Positions 1 to 6,814 of a DNA stretch of 38,237 nucleotides are shown here, one piece after another. Within the stretch, counting starts at the first letter, position 1, and each line of letters opens with the position of its first letter. The notes under the pieces are model-generated. The model was not told the DNA's origin and did not search any database. It was given only the letters and a program-made list of their open reading frames with translations. The position numbers were made by a program, and so were the translations under genes. The DNA comes from Singulisphaera sp. GP187 (lineage in GTDB: Bacteria; Planctomycetota; Planctomycetia; Gemmatales; Gemmataceae): the NCBI GenBank assembly GCA_945861245.1, contig CAMAUE010000039.1, forward strand, positions 1 to 38,237. The letters are read 5' to 3'.

Positions 1-758
1 GGATGCACGCACACCGCGGTATCGCCGAGCATCGTCTCGGGACGGGTGGTGGAGAAGCAGATGTACGCATTGGCAATTTCTGAGCCCGAAGCGCAAGCGA
101 GGGGTATTGGTGCGTCCCTCGCTTGCGCTTCGGGCTCAGATTTCACCGGATATTTGAACGTCCAGAACCCGCCCTTGGTGTCCTCGGTGTAGGTTTCGTC
201 GTCGGCCACGCTGGTTTGCAGATGCGGGTCCCAGTTCACGAGGCGTTTGCCTCGGAAGATCAGGCCGTCTTTGAACATTTTGAAGAACGTCTCGCGCACC
301 GCACGGGCACAGATCGGGTCGAGCGTGAAGCGCGTGCGTTCCCAATCGCAGCTCGCGCCGATTTGGCGCAGTTGGCCAAGGATGCGGGCTTCGTATTTGT
401 CTTTCCACTCCCAGATGCGCTTCACGAGTTCTTCGCGGCCAATCTCGTGGCGGGTCTTCTTTTCCTGGCTATAGATGAGTCGTTCCACCACGGCCTGCGT
501 GGCGATGCCGGCGTGATCGGTGCCTGGCATCCACAGGGCGTTGCGGCCTTGCATGCGGCGCCAGCGGATGAGCACGTCTTGCAGCGTGTTGTTGAGCGCG
601 TGGCCCATGTGCAGCGCGCCGGTCACGTTCGGCGGCGGGATGACGATGCAATACGGATCGCGCGAATCGGGCCGAGCGTGGAAGTAGCCCTGGTCGTTCC
701 AGAACTTCAGCCATTTCTCTTGGGCTTCCTGCGGGTTGTACCCTTTCGCGAGTTCCAT
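1..758 (-). CDS. valS: Valyl-tRNA synthetase, N-terminal part (runs off left edge)
   Basis: Cytoplasmic class I aminoacyl-tRNA synthetase that charges tRNA-Val. About 252 residues are visible and the stop lies outside the window. Seen: the HIGH-type motif in PPPNVTGALHMGHALNN (HMGH at residues 50-53), MPGTDHAGIATQ (about 78-88), NWDPHLQTSVADDE (about 175-188), and the entry of the CP1 editing domain, TTRPETMLGDTAV (about 237-249). The start is the ATG at 758-756, with AAGGA six bases upstream. Odd: between FKYPV and ANAYICFSTTRPE there is an extra block at about residues 206-228 that is the translation of a perfect 25-bp palindrome (79-140), kept in frame. The gene is third in a unit behind cimA and a 53-aa membrane protein, and so may be under the cimA attenuator. 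Identity is certain from the motifs; the effect of the insert is unknown. Confidence 0.97.
   Translation of the reverse strand, partial: MELAKGYNPQEAQEKWLKFWNDQGYFHARPDSRDPYCIVIPPPNVTGALHMGHALNNTLQDVLIRWRRMQGRNALWMPGTDHAGIATQAVVERLIYSQEKKTRHEIGREELVKRIWEWKDKYEARILGQLRQIGASCDWERTRFTLDPICARAVRETFFKMFKDGLIFRGKRLVNWDPHLQTSVADDETYTEDTKGGFWTFKYPVKSEPEAQARDAPIPLACASGSEIANAYICFSTTRPETMLGDTAVCVH
79..140. repeat. Palindromic element inside valS (type F)
   Basis: Perfect inverted repeat with arms at 79-103 and 116-140 and a 12-base loop. Arms begin TCTGAGCCCGAAGCGCAAGC. It resembles the intergenic type G element (16906-16966) in GAGCC(C/G)GAAGCG(C/T)AAGCGA. It is fully inside the valS reading frame and adds roughly 20 residues without a stop. 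ATTTC occurs at 76-80 and 140-144, a possible target duplication, although the 64-base spacing is not a multiple of three. Confidence 0.9.
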
Positions 759-770
759 CGTTGATCCTTC

Positions 771-822
771 ATCGCTTGCGTTTTGCGCTCGCATGGGGGT
801 TCGCAAGCACTAAACGATAAAC
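771..822. repeat. Degenerate intergenic inverted repeat
   Basis: In the 77-bp gap between the 53-aa gene and valS. The left part, TTGCGTTTTGCGCTCGC, and the right part, GCAAGCACTAAACGATAAAC, match the two arms of the type C element (20348-20395) with several mismatches. Probably an eroded copy. Confidence 0.45.
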
Positions 823-835
823 AGGGGATTGACTA

Positions 836-997
836 TCACTGCGGCCAAACCGGCTCGCCATCAATAAAGAGCATAGCGAATCCGAAAAGTTCGCTGCCAT
901 AAAACCAAAAGAACGCCCCTATCAAACTCGCGGCGAGCGCTAACCCTATGAGGTTGAACCAGAGCATGTGACTGCCGTCGGGATCGGAGTCGGACAT
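836..997 (-). CDS. Small single-pass membrane protein (53 aa), unknown function
   Basis: I do not recognise the family. It starts MSDSDPDGSHMLWFNLIGLA and ends GEPVWPQ. A polar, acidic ten-residue N-terminus is followed by one or two hydrophobic stretches (about residues 11-32 and 36-45, rich in Leu, Ala, Phe and Trp), which suggests an inner-membrane microprotein. The ATG at 997-995 has GAGG about ten bases upstream. It begins 26 bases after the cimA stop and lies 77 bases before valS on the same strand, so it is probably co-transcribed with both. No frame on the other strand is more convincing here. A chance ORF cannot be excluded without homologues. Confidence 0.55.
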   Translation of the reverse strand: MSDSDPDGSHMLWFNLIGLALAASLIGAFFWFYGSELFGFAMLFIDGEPVWPQ

Positions 998-1023
998 CGG
1001 CAGGAATACCTCGCATTGACGGT

Positions 1024-2601
1024 TTACGTCTGCGTTTCGACGTCCTTGAATAATTTGTACTCGAAGCTGTCGGCCAATGCCAGCCAGCTTGCTTCGATGA
1101 TGTTTTCGCTCACGCCGACGGTGCCCCAGACGGCATCGTGATCGCGTGATTCGATGACGACGCGCACTCGAGCTGCAGTGCCGGCGCGAGAGTTGACGAC
1201 GCGCACCTTGTAGTCGACAAGTTGCATTTCGGCCAAGCGCGGATAGGCGACTTGCAGGGCTTTGCGCAAGGCGCCGTCGAGGGCGTTGACGGGGCCATCG
1301 CCTTCGGCGACGGTGTGCTGAATGGTGTCGTCAATGCGCACCTTGACGGTCGCTTCAGTCGTCAGCGCGTTGTTCGCCAGCGTTTCTACGTTGACGCGGT
1401 AACCCAGTCGTTCGAATTTCGCGCGATAGGTTCCGATGGCTTTCTTTACAAGCAGGTCGAATGAGGCTTCCGCCGCCTCGAACTCGTAGCCTTGGTTCTC
1501 GAGATCCTGCACCATGTCGCGCAGCTTGACGTTGATTTCTTTGTTGTTTTCGATGGCATATTTCGCGGTCTTCATCAGGATGTTCGATTGGCCTGAAAGC
1601 TCGCTGATGAGGATTCTGCGTTCGTTGCCGACGAGCGACGGATCGATATGTTCATAGCTTGCGGAAACGCGTGCAACGCCGTGGGCGTGCATGCCGCCTT
1701 TGTGGGCGAAGGCGCTGGTGCCGACGAACGGCTGGCCGTTGCGGAAGTTCATATTGGCGATTTCGTAAACGTAGCGTGAGAGTTCCGTCAGGTGACGCAG
1801 GCTGCCCGGTTGCAGCATGTCGTAGCCACGTTTGAGGGCGAGATTGGCGATTACGCAGACCAAATCGGCGTTGCCACAGCGTTCGCCAATGCCGTTGATT
1901 GTTCCTTGTACATGCGTTGCGCCTTGATAGATGGCGGCGAGCGAATTCGCCGTGGCGGTGTCGGAGTCGTTGTGGCAGTGGATGCCGAGCGTCACACCGG
2001 GCAGAGCGCCGCGGACTTTCGCCACGCGCTCGGCGATGTCTTCGGGCAGCGTGCCGCCGTTCGTGTCGCACAGGATCAGCGTCTTCGCACCGCCTTCGAG
2101 CGCGGCTTTCAGCGTCTTGATCGCGTATTCGGGATTCGCCTTGAATCCGTCGAAGAAGTGCTCGGCGTCGTAGAGCACCTCCGTGACGTGGGGTTGTGAT
2201 TTGCAATGTCGCACCGAGTCGGCGATCATGCGTAGGTTTTCGTCGAGCGTCGTGCCGAGGACTTCGGTCACGTGCATGTCCCACGTTTTGCCGACGATAG
2301 TGATGACGGCCGCTTTGGAATCGACGAGTGCCTTCAAGCAAACATCCACGGCTGGATCGCAATTCTTGCGGCGTGTCATGCCGAAGGCGGCGACCTTGGC
2401 GTGCTTGAGCGTCAATTTACATGCTTCTTGGAAGTATTCAAAGTCTTTGGGGTTGGAAAGCGGATATCCGCCTTCGATGTAGTCAACGCCAAGTTCATCG
2501 AGTCGCCGGGTGATGAGCAGCTTATCCTGCAGCGAGAAGTTGATACCCTCGCCCTGGCTGCCGTCGCGCAGCGTCGTGTCGTATATTTCGATGCGTTTCA
2601 T
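1024..2601 (-). CDS. cimA: (R)-citramalate synthase
   Basis: Condenses pyruvate with acetyl-CoA to (R)-citramalate, the first step of the threonine-independent route to 2-ketobutyrate and isoleucine. 525 residues. Seen: the DTTLRDGSQGEGINFSLQDK motif (residues 8-27), typical of the citramalate synthase branch of the isopropylmalate synthase family; EGGYPLSNPKD (43-53); the metal-binding HCHND (208-212); and NGIGERCGNADL (236-247). The LeuA-type C-terminal regulatory domain spans about 395-525. Start choice: the ATG at 2601-2599 (MKRIEIYDTT). The frame is open further upstream, but those 35 codons translate the attenuator terminator and are not protein. It is preceded by its own promoter, a leader peptide rich in Ile/Val codons and a terminator, and followed by a small membrane protein and valS. 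A related acyltransferase such as isopropylmalate synthase is less likely given the motif 1 sequence. Confidence 0.93.
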   Translation of the reverse strand: MKRIEIYDTTLRDGSQGEGINFSLQDKLLITRRLDELGVDYIEGGYPLSNPKDFEYFQEACKLTLKHAKVAAFGMTRRKNCDPAVDVCLKALVDSKAAVITIVGKTWDMHVTEVLGTTLDENLRMIADSVRHCKSQPHVTEVLYDAEHFFDGFKANPEYAIKTLKAALEGGAKTLILCDTNGGTLPEDIAERVAKVRGALPGVTLGIHCHNDSDTATANSLAAIYQGATHVQGTINGIGERCGNADLVCVIANLALKRGYDMLQPGSLRHLTELSRYVYEIANMNFRNGQPFVGTSAFAHKGGMHAHGVARVSASYEHIDPSLVGNERRILISELSGQSNILMKTAKYAIENNKEINVKLRDMVQDLENQGYEFEAAEASFDLLVKKAIGTYRAKFERLGYRVNVETLANNALTTEATVKVRIDDTIQHTVAEGDGPVNALDGALRKALQVAYPRLAEMQLVDYKVRVVNSRAGTAARVRVVIESRDHDAVWGTVGVSENIIEASWLALADSFEYKLFKDVETQT

Positions 2602-2659
2602 TTTTTTACCCAAGCCCAAGGGTAAGGTATTCGAAACCCCTGGGATACAAACGACCAAC

Positions 2660-2690
2660 AAAAAAAGCCCTGGAGAGAATCTCCAGAGCT
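2660..2690 (-). terminator. Intrinsic terminator/attenuator hairpin upstream of cimA
   Basis: Read on the minus strand: AGCTCTGGAGA, loop TTC, TCTCCAGGGCT, followed by seven T. The stem is 11 bp with one G-U pair. It lies 58 bases upstream of the cimA start and 27 bases after the stop of a 30-codon leader ORF. The ascending arm (2680-2690) can pair instead with 2720-2728 at the end of that ORF, which carries the same TCCAGGGCT as the descending arm (2666-2674). Confidence 0.88.
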
Positions 2691-2717
2691 TGGGAATATC
2701 TAGCACGTGCAGGTGCT

Positions 2718-2810
2718 TCAGCCCTGGATCAAATCTTCGACGATCTCAACGACGACACGCACTCCCTGCGCGATGTTAATGTCGATCGGAAGTTGGACTG
2801 AATTGCTCAT
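2718..2810 (-). CDS. Putative branched-chain leader peptide of the cimA attenuator (30 aa)
   Basis: Thirty codons from the ATG at 2810 to the TGA at 2720-2718; begins MSNSVQLPIDINIAQ. It has six Val, five Ile and two Leu codons, with the dense run VRVVVEIV at codons 17-24. The last sense codons (ATC CAG GGC) plus the stop contain TCCAGGGCT, identical to the descending arm of the terminator 30 bases downstream. The ATG lies six bases after the -10 element, so the mRNA is probably leaderless. Inferred role: stalling at Val/Ile codons when charged tRNA is scarce frees this segment to pair with the terminator's ascending arm (9-bp antiterminator) and lets transcription reach cimA and valS. Fast translation covers the segment and the terminator forms. 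An ordinary small protein gene is the alternative. Confidence 0.7.
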   Translation of the reverse strand: MSNSVQLPIDINIAQGVRVVVEIVEDLIQG

Positions 2811-2816
2811 CTTTTT

Positions 2817-2845
2817 ATGATACCCGGCGAACCGCTGGAAGTCAA
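2817..2845 (-). promoter_or_regulatory. Sigma70-type promoter for leader-cimA-valS
   Basis: Minus strand: TTGACT (2845-2840), a 17-base spacer, TATCAT (2822-2817), then AAAAAG and the leader ATG. Five of six matches to each consensus hexamer with ideal spacing. It fits exactly in the gap after the upstream gene's stop (2853-2851), so the cimA unit has its own promoter. Confidence 0.8.
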
Positions 2846-2850
2846 ACGGC

Positions 2851-4368
2851 TCATGCTTGGCTTATTTTCTTTGCGAGGGCTATGCGGGCATCGTCAAACA
2901 CGTGGCAGAGGCGTTCCCGCTCGGCAGCCGTGTCGCAGCGAGCTTTTTCCCTGGCCCAGATGAGCAGCGCCTCCAAATCAGCAAGCAGCGTTTGTACGGT
3001 GTGCGCATCCGCCCAATCACATGAGCCTTCCCGCCGCACTGCGATGGCGGAGGTGTGCGCGAACACACGCTGCGGCGCGGGCCGGCTCGGCAGCAGCGTC
3101 TCGCCGACACAGCGTATCGCCAGCCAGCCGCTTTGTGCTGCGGGAAGTTTGAACTCCAAGGTTGCGCCATGAGGCCATTCCGAGCTCGCGTTTATTTTGG
3201 CGATCACGTCGCCGTTCCACATGAGTTCCAACCGATCGAACGGCACATTGCTCTTCGCCTTGGCATGCACAATCAGCGGCCCGTCATTCGTCTGCAATTC
3301 GATGTGCGATCCACGCCGCTGGCCATTGATGGTGACGTCGAGCAGCGGTCCGTTGCTGACGTACGTGCGCCCGGCACGTACCGCCTCGATCCACGCCGCG
3401 AAGGAGAATGGCACGCTGTCGTCGAGGTGGGCGTAGGTCCGCATCATACCGAGGGCGATTCCATTGGAATCCTTCCCGCTCGCGCCGACCAAGGGCACGA
3501 TGAGACCCGCGCTCGCGAGTTGGTAGTAGTCGGCCATGGCGTCGAATGGCGAGTTTTCGAAGAACGTGACTTCAAAGGCGTCGATCTCGCCGAGGATCAA
3601 ATCAGCAAGTGGTTCGCCGTAAGTCAACGCTTCCGTCTGATGTAGCGGATTGGTCCAAACGACCAGGCCTTTTTTGCGATGGCACTGTTCGCACCAATCG
3701 AACAACGTCCAATCTTCACGGCCCAGAGGCCCGCCGAAATTAAGCGGAAAGACCACGCGATGACAATGCAGCAGTGCGAGGCTGCCAAGAACCGGATGCT
3801 CGTTGAGCGTGCCGACGGCGACGGCATGGCGATCATTCGCATGGCACAGATTTTGACCGGTAAACGCCACGATGTTCGGGATCGCATGCACAGCTTTACC
3901 GAATGCATCACGCAAAGTGATTTTCTTCGCCAGCAGATGCACGAGGTCGACATCCTCGGCGGCGGCCTCGAGGGCCGCGGCCTCGGTGCTGAGGAAATGC
4001 GTACGCGTATCGCTGGAATGCCAGCCTTGAGCGCGCAGGTCGCTCCAGCGTTCAATCGTAAAACGCATCGACATTTTGCCGGCCAGCAGCGCGATCTTCT
4101 CGTTAATCGGCTTGTACTCAGGCCCTTTGGCGATTTCGATATGCAGTTCGCCAGGCGGCAGGAGAATCTCGCAGGCGCCGTCAATATAAGCCCAGGGTTT
4201 CAGACCGATGAGCACGTTGCCGCCGACGTCCTGGTTTGGCCCGGTCGCGAACTCGGTCAGTCGGCCATGCGGTGCGTAGTAGCGTCCGTCCGCATCGGTG
4301 ATGCGCAAGCGCACCGGCGTGGGCTTACCATTGGCGGCGTCATTGATGCGGAGGTGGACTTGTTGCAT
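2851..4368 (-). CDS. CehA/McbA-family (PHP-like) metallohydrolase, probable
   Basis: 505 residues, no signal peptide, so probably cytoplasmic. An N-terminal beta-rich part (about 1-105) is followed by the metallohydrolase region beginning WHSSDTRTHF (H117, D120, H124), a planctomycete variant of the metal-ligand motif. Further candidate ligands are in LLHCHRVVFPLN and the ENSPFDAMADYYQLA region. A beta-sandwich-like segment with SNGPLLDVTINGQ follows, and the end is helical and charged. Family assignment rests on overall resemblance to the CehA/McbA type; the substrate is unknown. It lies 102 bases downstream of a co-directional sugar-isomerase-like gene, with a type A palindrome between. The cimA promoter begins six bases after its stop. 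Start at the ATG at 4368-4366; no upstream alternative is better. Confidence 0.65.
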   Translation of the reverse strand: MQQVHLRINDAANGKPTPVRLRITDADGRYYAPHGRLTEFATGPNQDVGGNVLIGLKPWAYIDGACEILLPPGELHIEIAKGPEYKPINEKIALLAGKMSMRFTIERWSDLRAQGWHSSDTRTHFLSTEAAALEAAAEDVDLVHLLAKKITLRDAFGKAVHAIPNIVAFTGQNLCHANDRHAVAVGTLNEHPVLGSLALLHCHRVVFPLNFGGPLGREDWTLFDWCEQCHRKKGLVVWTNPLHQTEALTYGEPLADLILGEIDAFEVTFFENSPFDAMADYYQLASAGLIVPLVGASGKDSNGIALGMMRTYAHLDDSVPFSFAAWIEAVRAGRTYVSNGPLLDVTINGQRRGSHIELQTNDGPLIVHAKAKSNVPFDRLELMWNGDVIAKINASSEWPHGATLEFKLPAAQSGWLAIRCVGETLLPSRPAPQRVFAHTSAIAVRREGSCDWADAHTVQTLLADLEALLIWAREKARCDTAAERERLCHVFDDARIALAKKISQA

Positions 4369-4380
4369 GGTCCGATTTCC

Positions 4381-4469
4381 GTTTAGCCGCTCGCCTTTGG
4401 CGAGCGCGAGAGCAGCGCACGTTTTCGAGTTACGTCACGTTCGCGCTCGCCAAAGGCGAGCGGCTAAAC
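4381..4469. repeat. Type A intergenic palindrome
   Basis: Arms 4381-4409 and 4441-4469, perfect over 29 bp, with a 31-base loop. The outer end is GTTTAGCCGC. Inside each arm CGCTCGCC-TTT-GGCGAGCG can fold alone as an 8-bp hairpin. The right arm ends one base before the stop codon of the next gene (4471). Confidence 0.95.
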
Positions 4470-4470
4470 A

Positions 4471-5313
4471 CTATTGATACTTCCCGCCCGCTTTCTCCAC
4501 AATCGCCTTAAATGCGGCGACGGCTTTCGGGAACAGGTCCGGGCCGGTCACGCCGCCGGTGGGGCCGCCGCCGAGGAGGTGCGGTTCCATCGTTGCGAAG
4601 CCGGTGTAGCTCATCGTCACCGCCTCGGCGATGACCTCTGCCATACGGCCTTGGCCTTCACCGGGGATCGAGCCGTGTGGTTCGGCGGTCTTCCAGTCTT
4701 TGATGTGGAAGTGCACGAGCCACGGCTTCGATGCCTGCCAGCCTTGCCAGGGGTCATAGCCGCAGAAGACGAAGTTGGCGGGATCGTGGACGGCACCGAT
4801 CACATCGGCCGAGAACGATTTCCGCAGCGTGCTCATCATGTCGGTGACGCGCTCGGGCGAATCGCCGTAGATGCGGTGCTCGTTTTCGTGGACGAGCCTC
4901 ACGCCGGCGTTCTTCGCGAGTTCGCATTTCTGCGTCATGCGCGACATGACCTCACCGCGCCATTTTGACCAGTCGCCATCGAAGTTATCGGGCGGGTAGT
5001 AGCTGAAGATGCGGATGTTCTTCGTGCCAAACACACCGCACAGGTGGATCGCCCGCTTGAATTTTTCGAGGTGTGGCTCGAAGGGGTCGTCGATCTTGAT
5101 CTTCCCGATCGGCGAACCGATGGCGCTGAGCTTGAAGCCGTTCATATCGAGCAACGACTTGAAATTGGCAATCTGTACATCGGAGAGCGTGAGTACGTTC
5201 GTGCCGAGGATCGAGCGGAACTCGATGTGTCGCACGCCGCACGATTTGAGCACATCGATCTGCTGCTGCGGATCGGGCGAGATTTCGTCGGCGAAGGCGC
5301 TGATTGTGAACAT
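4471..5313 (-). CDS. Sugar phosphate isomerase/epimerase-like TIM barrel protein
   Basis: 280 residues, in the xylose-isomerase-like/AP-endonuclease-2 superfamily. Seen: MFTISAFADEISPD at the start, GVRHIEFRSI (strand 2), a GVRLVHENEH segment with a candidate metal-ligand Glu, IGAVHDPANF with the His-Asp pair, LVHFHIKDWK, and TMEPHLLGGG with a late Glu. These match the metal-binding positions of the family. Substrate unknown. Start choice: the ATG at 5313-5311, with AAGGA (5326-5322) eight bases upstream. An ATG seven codons further out lacks a ribosome site. It is flanked by a type B palindrome upstream and a type A palindrome downstream. Confidence 0.85.
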   Translation of the reverse strand: MFTISAFADEISPDPQQQIDVLKSCGVRHIEFRSILGTNVLTLSDVQIANFKSLLDMNGFKLSAIGSPIGKIKIDDPFEPHLEKFKRAIHLCGVFGTKNIRIFSYYPPDNFDGDWSKWRGEVMSRMTQKCELAKNAGVRLVHENEHRIYGDSPERVTDMMSTLRKSFSADVIGAVHDPANFVFCGYDPWQGWQASKPWLVHFHIKDWKTAEPHGSIPGEGQGRMAEVIAEAVTMSYTGFATMEPHLLGGGPTGGVTGPDLFPKAVAAFKAIVEKAGGKYQ

Positions 5314-5337
5314 GAGGTGGGTCCTTATTTGCATTTT

Positions 5338-5391
5338 CCGCTTGCGGCTTAGCGCTCGGAAGTTTTCACGCGAGCGCTAAGCCGCAAGCGG
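5338..5391. repeat. Type B intergenic palindrome
   Basis: Arms 5338-5358 and 5371-5391, perfect 21 bp, 12-base loop. The right arm reads CGAGCGCTAAGCCGCAAGCG(G). The outer end contains the small inner palindrome CCGC-TT-GCGG. Confidence 0.95.
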
Positions 5392-5422
5392 CGGTTTCGG
5401 ATTGATTGTTCGCTTCGGCTGC

Positions 5423-5797
5423 TCATCCCGTCGTCATCGGGTAGTTCTTCGCACGCCAATCGCGGACGCCGCCGTCCATGGAGATGACGTTGGTGTAGCC
5501 CATTTTCTGCAGGTTGTCCGCCGCGAGGGCCGAGCGAAACCCGCCGCCGCAGTAGAGGACGAGTTTGGTGGCGGTATCGGGTACGCGGGCTTCGATGTCG
5601 CGTTCGATGACGCCCTTGCCGAGATGGATCGCACCGGGCAGATGATCCTTGGCGAACTCGCTTTCTTCGCGGACGTCGATGAGCAGGAATTTTTCGATAT
5701 TGTTCATCATCGCTTTGACATCGTCGATGGTGACTTCTTTCACGCGATTGCGAGCGTCGTTGACGATGTCGAGGAAGCGCGGGGTGTGTTTGGCCAT
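5423..5797 (-). CDS. Single-domain rhodanese-like protein
   Basis: 124 residues forming one rhodanese domain preceded by about 25 residues. Seen: FLLIDVREESEFAKDHLPGAIHLGKG (about 37-62), the family's CH2A/CH2B-like region, and the active-site loop CGGGFRS with the persulfide Cys at position 83, followed by DNLQKMGYTNV and MDGGVRDWR. The loop length and retained Cys suggest a working sulfurtransferase, but the sulfur acceptor is unknown. No signal peptide, so cytoplasmic. It lies between the TIM-barrel gene and a metallophosphoesterase, all minus strand. Confidence 0.92.
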   Translation of the reverse strand: MAKHTPRFLDIVNDARNRVKEVTIDDVKAMMNNIEKFLLIDVREESEFAKDHLPGAIHLGKGVIERDIEARVPDTATKLVLYCGGGFRSALAADNLQKMGYTNVISMDGGVRDWRAKNYPMTTG

Positions 5798-5820
5798 GGT
5801 TGAGTCCTTCGGGTGGAGTC

Positions 5821-5857
5821 GCTATCAGCCATGCAAAGATCTGCTCTGGCTGATAGC
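5821..5857. repeat. Short intergenic inverted repeat
   Basis: Perfect 11-bp arms, GCTATCAGCCA (5821-5831) and its complement (5847-5857), with a 15-base loop. Unrelated in sequence to types A-G but in the same position: the only structure in the 72-bp gap between two genes. No T-run follows on either strand. Confidence 0.75.
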
Positions 5858-5869
5858 TGTCATATTGAG

Positions 5870-6709
5870 TTACCCCATCGGCCGCAGCGTGAACAGCGTC
5901 ACTTCCGGCCTGCATGCGAAGCGCACCGGGCGGTTGACGACGCCGATGCCGCGGTTGGTGTAAAGCGTTAGGCCGTCGATCGTGTTGAGGCCCATCGGGT
6001 ACTTTCGGCCCCACGGTGGGAAGTAGATGCCGCACGTGAACGGCACGCGCACCTGGCCGCCGTGCGAATGGCCGGAGAGCTGGAGGATGACGCGCTCATC
6101 GTGTGCCACGGTGTCGGCGTAATCGGGTTCATGTACCAGCGCGACCACGCCGGCGTTACTCGGGATGCCACGAAGGGCGGCGGTCAATTCGTGTTTGCCA
6201 CACCAGACATCATCGACGCCGGCGAGGTAAAGCGTGCTGCCGTCGCGCTGGAGCGGAATATTCATGTTGCTCAGCACGTTGATGTTGGCTCGTGTCAGGC
6301 TGCGCGTCACAAGCAGGGCGTTCTCCCACCAGTCGTGATTGCCGAGGACGGCGTGGATGCCGTGTGGCGCTCGTAGGCGTGACAGCGATTGCGTGATCCA
6401 GTCGGCTTCGCCATCCGCAAGACTGGAGACAATATCGCCGGTGATGACGATCGTATCGGGATTGAGTCCGATGATCTCGTCGATGACCGATTCGAGATAA
6501 TCGGGCGACAGCTTCGCACCGAAATGCAGGTCGCTGATTTGCACGATGCGGAAGCCCGCGAAGCCATCGGGAAGCCGACGCAACGGCAGATCGAGATGCA
6601 CGATGTCGAGCCAGGTGCGCTCGATCCAGCGGCCATAGGCGTAGGCGCCGGCGGCGAAAATTGAGCCGACGGAGGTGAGCAGGAAATTGCGGCGTGTAAG
6701 CAGCGGCAT
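5870..6709 (-). CDS. Membrane-targeted metallophosphoesterase (YkuE/LpxG-like)
   Basis: 279 residues. The N-terminus MPLLTRRNFLLTSVGSIFAA has a twin-arginine-like start and a hydrophobic segment, so it is exported or membrane-anchored. The calcineurin-like metal motifs are all present in order: SDLHFG (59-64), TGDIVSS (90-96), GNHDWW (123-128), VHEPDYAD, and GHSHGG (about 213-218). This order and the anchored N-terminus match the YkuE family, whose members include UDP-2,3-diacylglucosamine hydrolases and other phosphoesterases; the substrate here is not decided. It is co-directional with topA upstream and the rhodanese downstream, separated from each by a hairpin. Confidence 0.88.
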   Translation of the reverse strand: MPLLTRRNFLLTSVGSIFAAGAYAYGRWIERTWLDIVHLDLPLRRLPDGFAGFRIVQISDLHFGAKLSPDYLESVIDEIIGLNPDTIVITGDIVSSLADGEADWITQSLSRLRAPHGIHAVLGNHDWWENALLVTRSLTRANINVLSNMNIPLQRDGSTLYLAGVDDVWCGKHELTAALRGIPSNAGVVALVHEPDYADTVAHDERVILQLSGHSHGGQVRVPFTCGIYFPPWGRKYPMGLNTIDGLTLYTNRGIGVVNRPVRFACRPEVTLFTLRPMG

Positions 6710-6740
6710 CGGGGAACTCCGTTTCGGTTGTCGGCGTTGT

Positions 6741-6806
6741 TGTATTCCGCTTGCGGCCTAGCGTTCGGATAGCCCCACAGGAACGCTAAGCCGCAAGCGG
6801 AATACA
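6741..6806. repeat. Type B intergenic palindrome
   Basis: Arms 6741-6766 and 6781-6806, 26 bp with one mismatch, 14-base loop. The arms extend past the type B core by TGTATT/AATACA, as in the copy at 21405-21472. Its right end is eight bases from the topA stop. Confidence 0.92.
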
Positions 6807-6814
6807 GAACCCTC

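Noticed and set aside
76..144. ATTTC direct repeats as a proven target-site duplication around the valS palindrome
   Set aside because: Five bases can match by chance, and the 64-base spacing is not a multiple of three, so a single clean insertion would shift the frame. Kept only as a possibility.
2602..2706. A 35-residue N-terminal extension of citramalate synthase
   Set aside because: These codons are the translation of the attenuator terminator and its surroundings. MKRIEIYDTT at 2601 matches the family start.
5349..6035. A long minus-strand frame overlapping the rhodanese gene
   Set aside because: It is Arg/His-rich shadow coding across a clear rhodanese and the end of the phosphoesterase, and crosses the type B palindrome.
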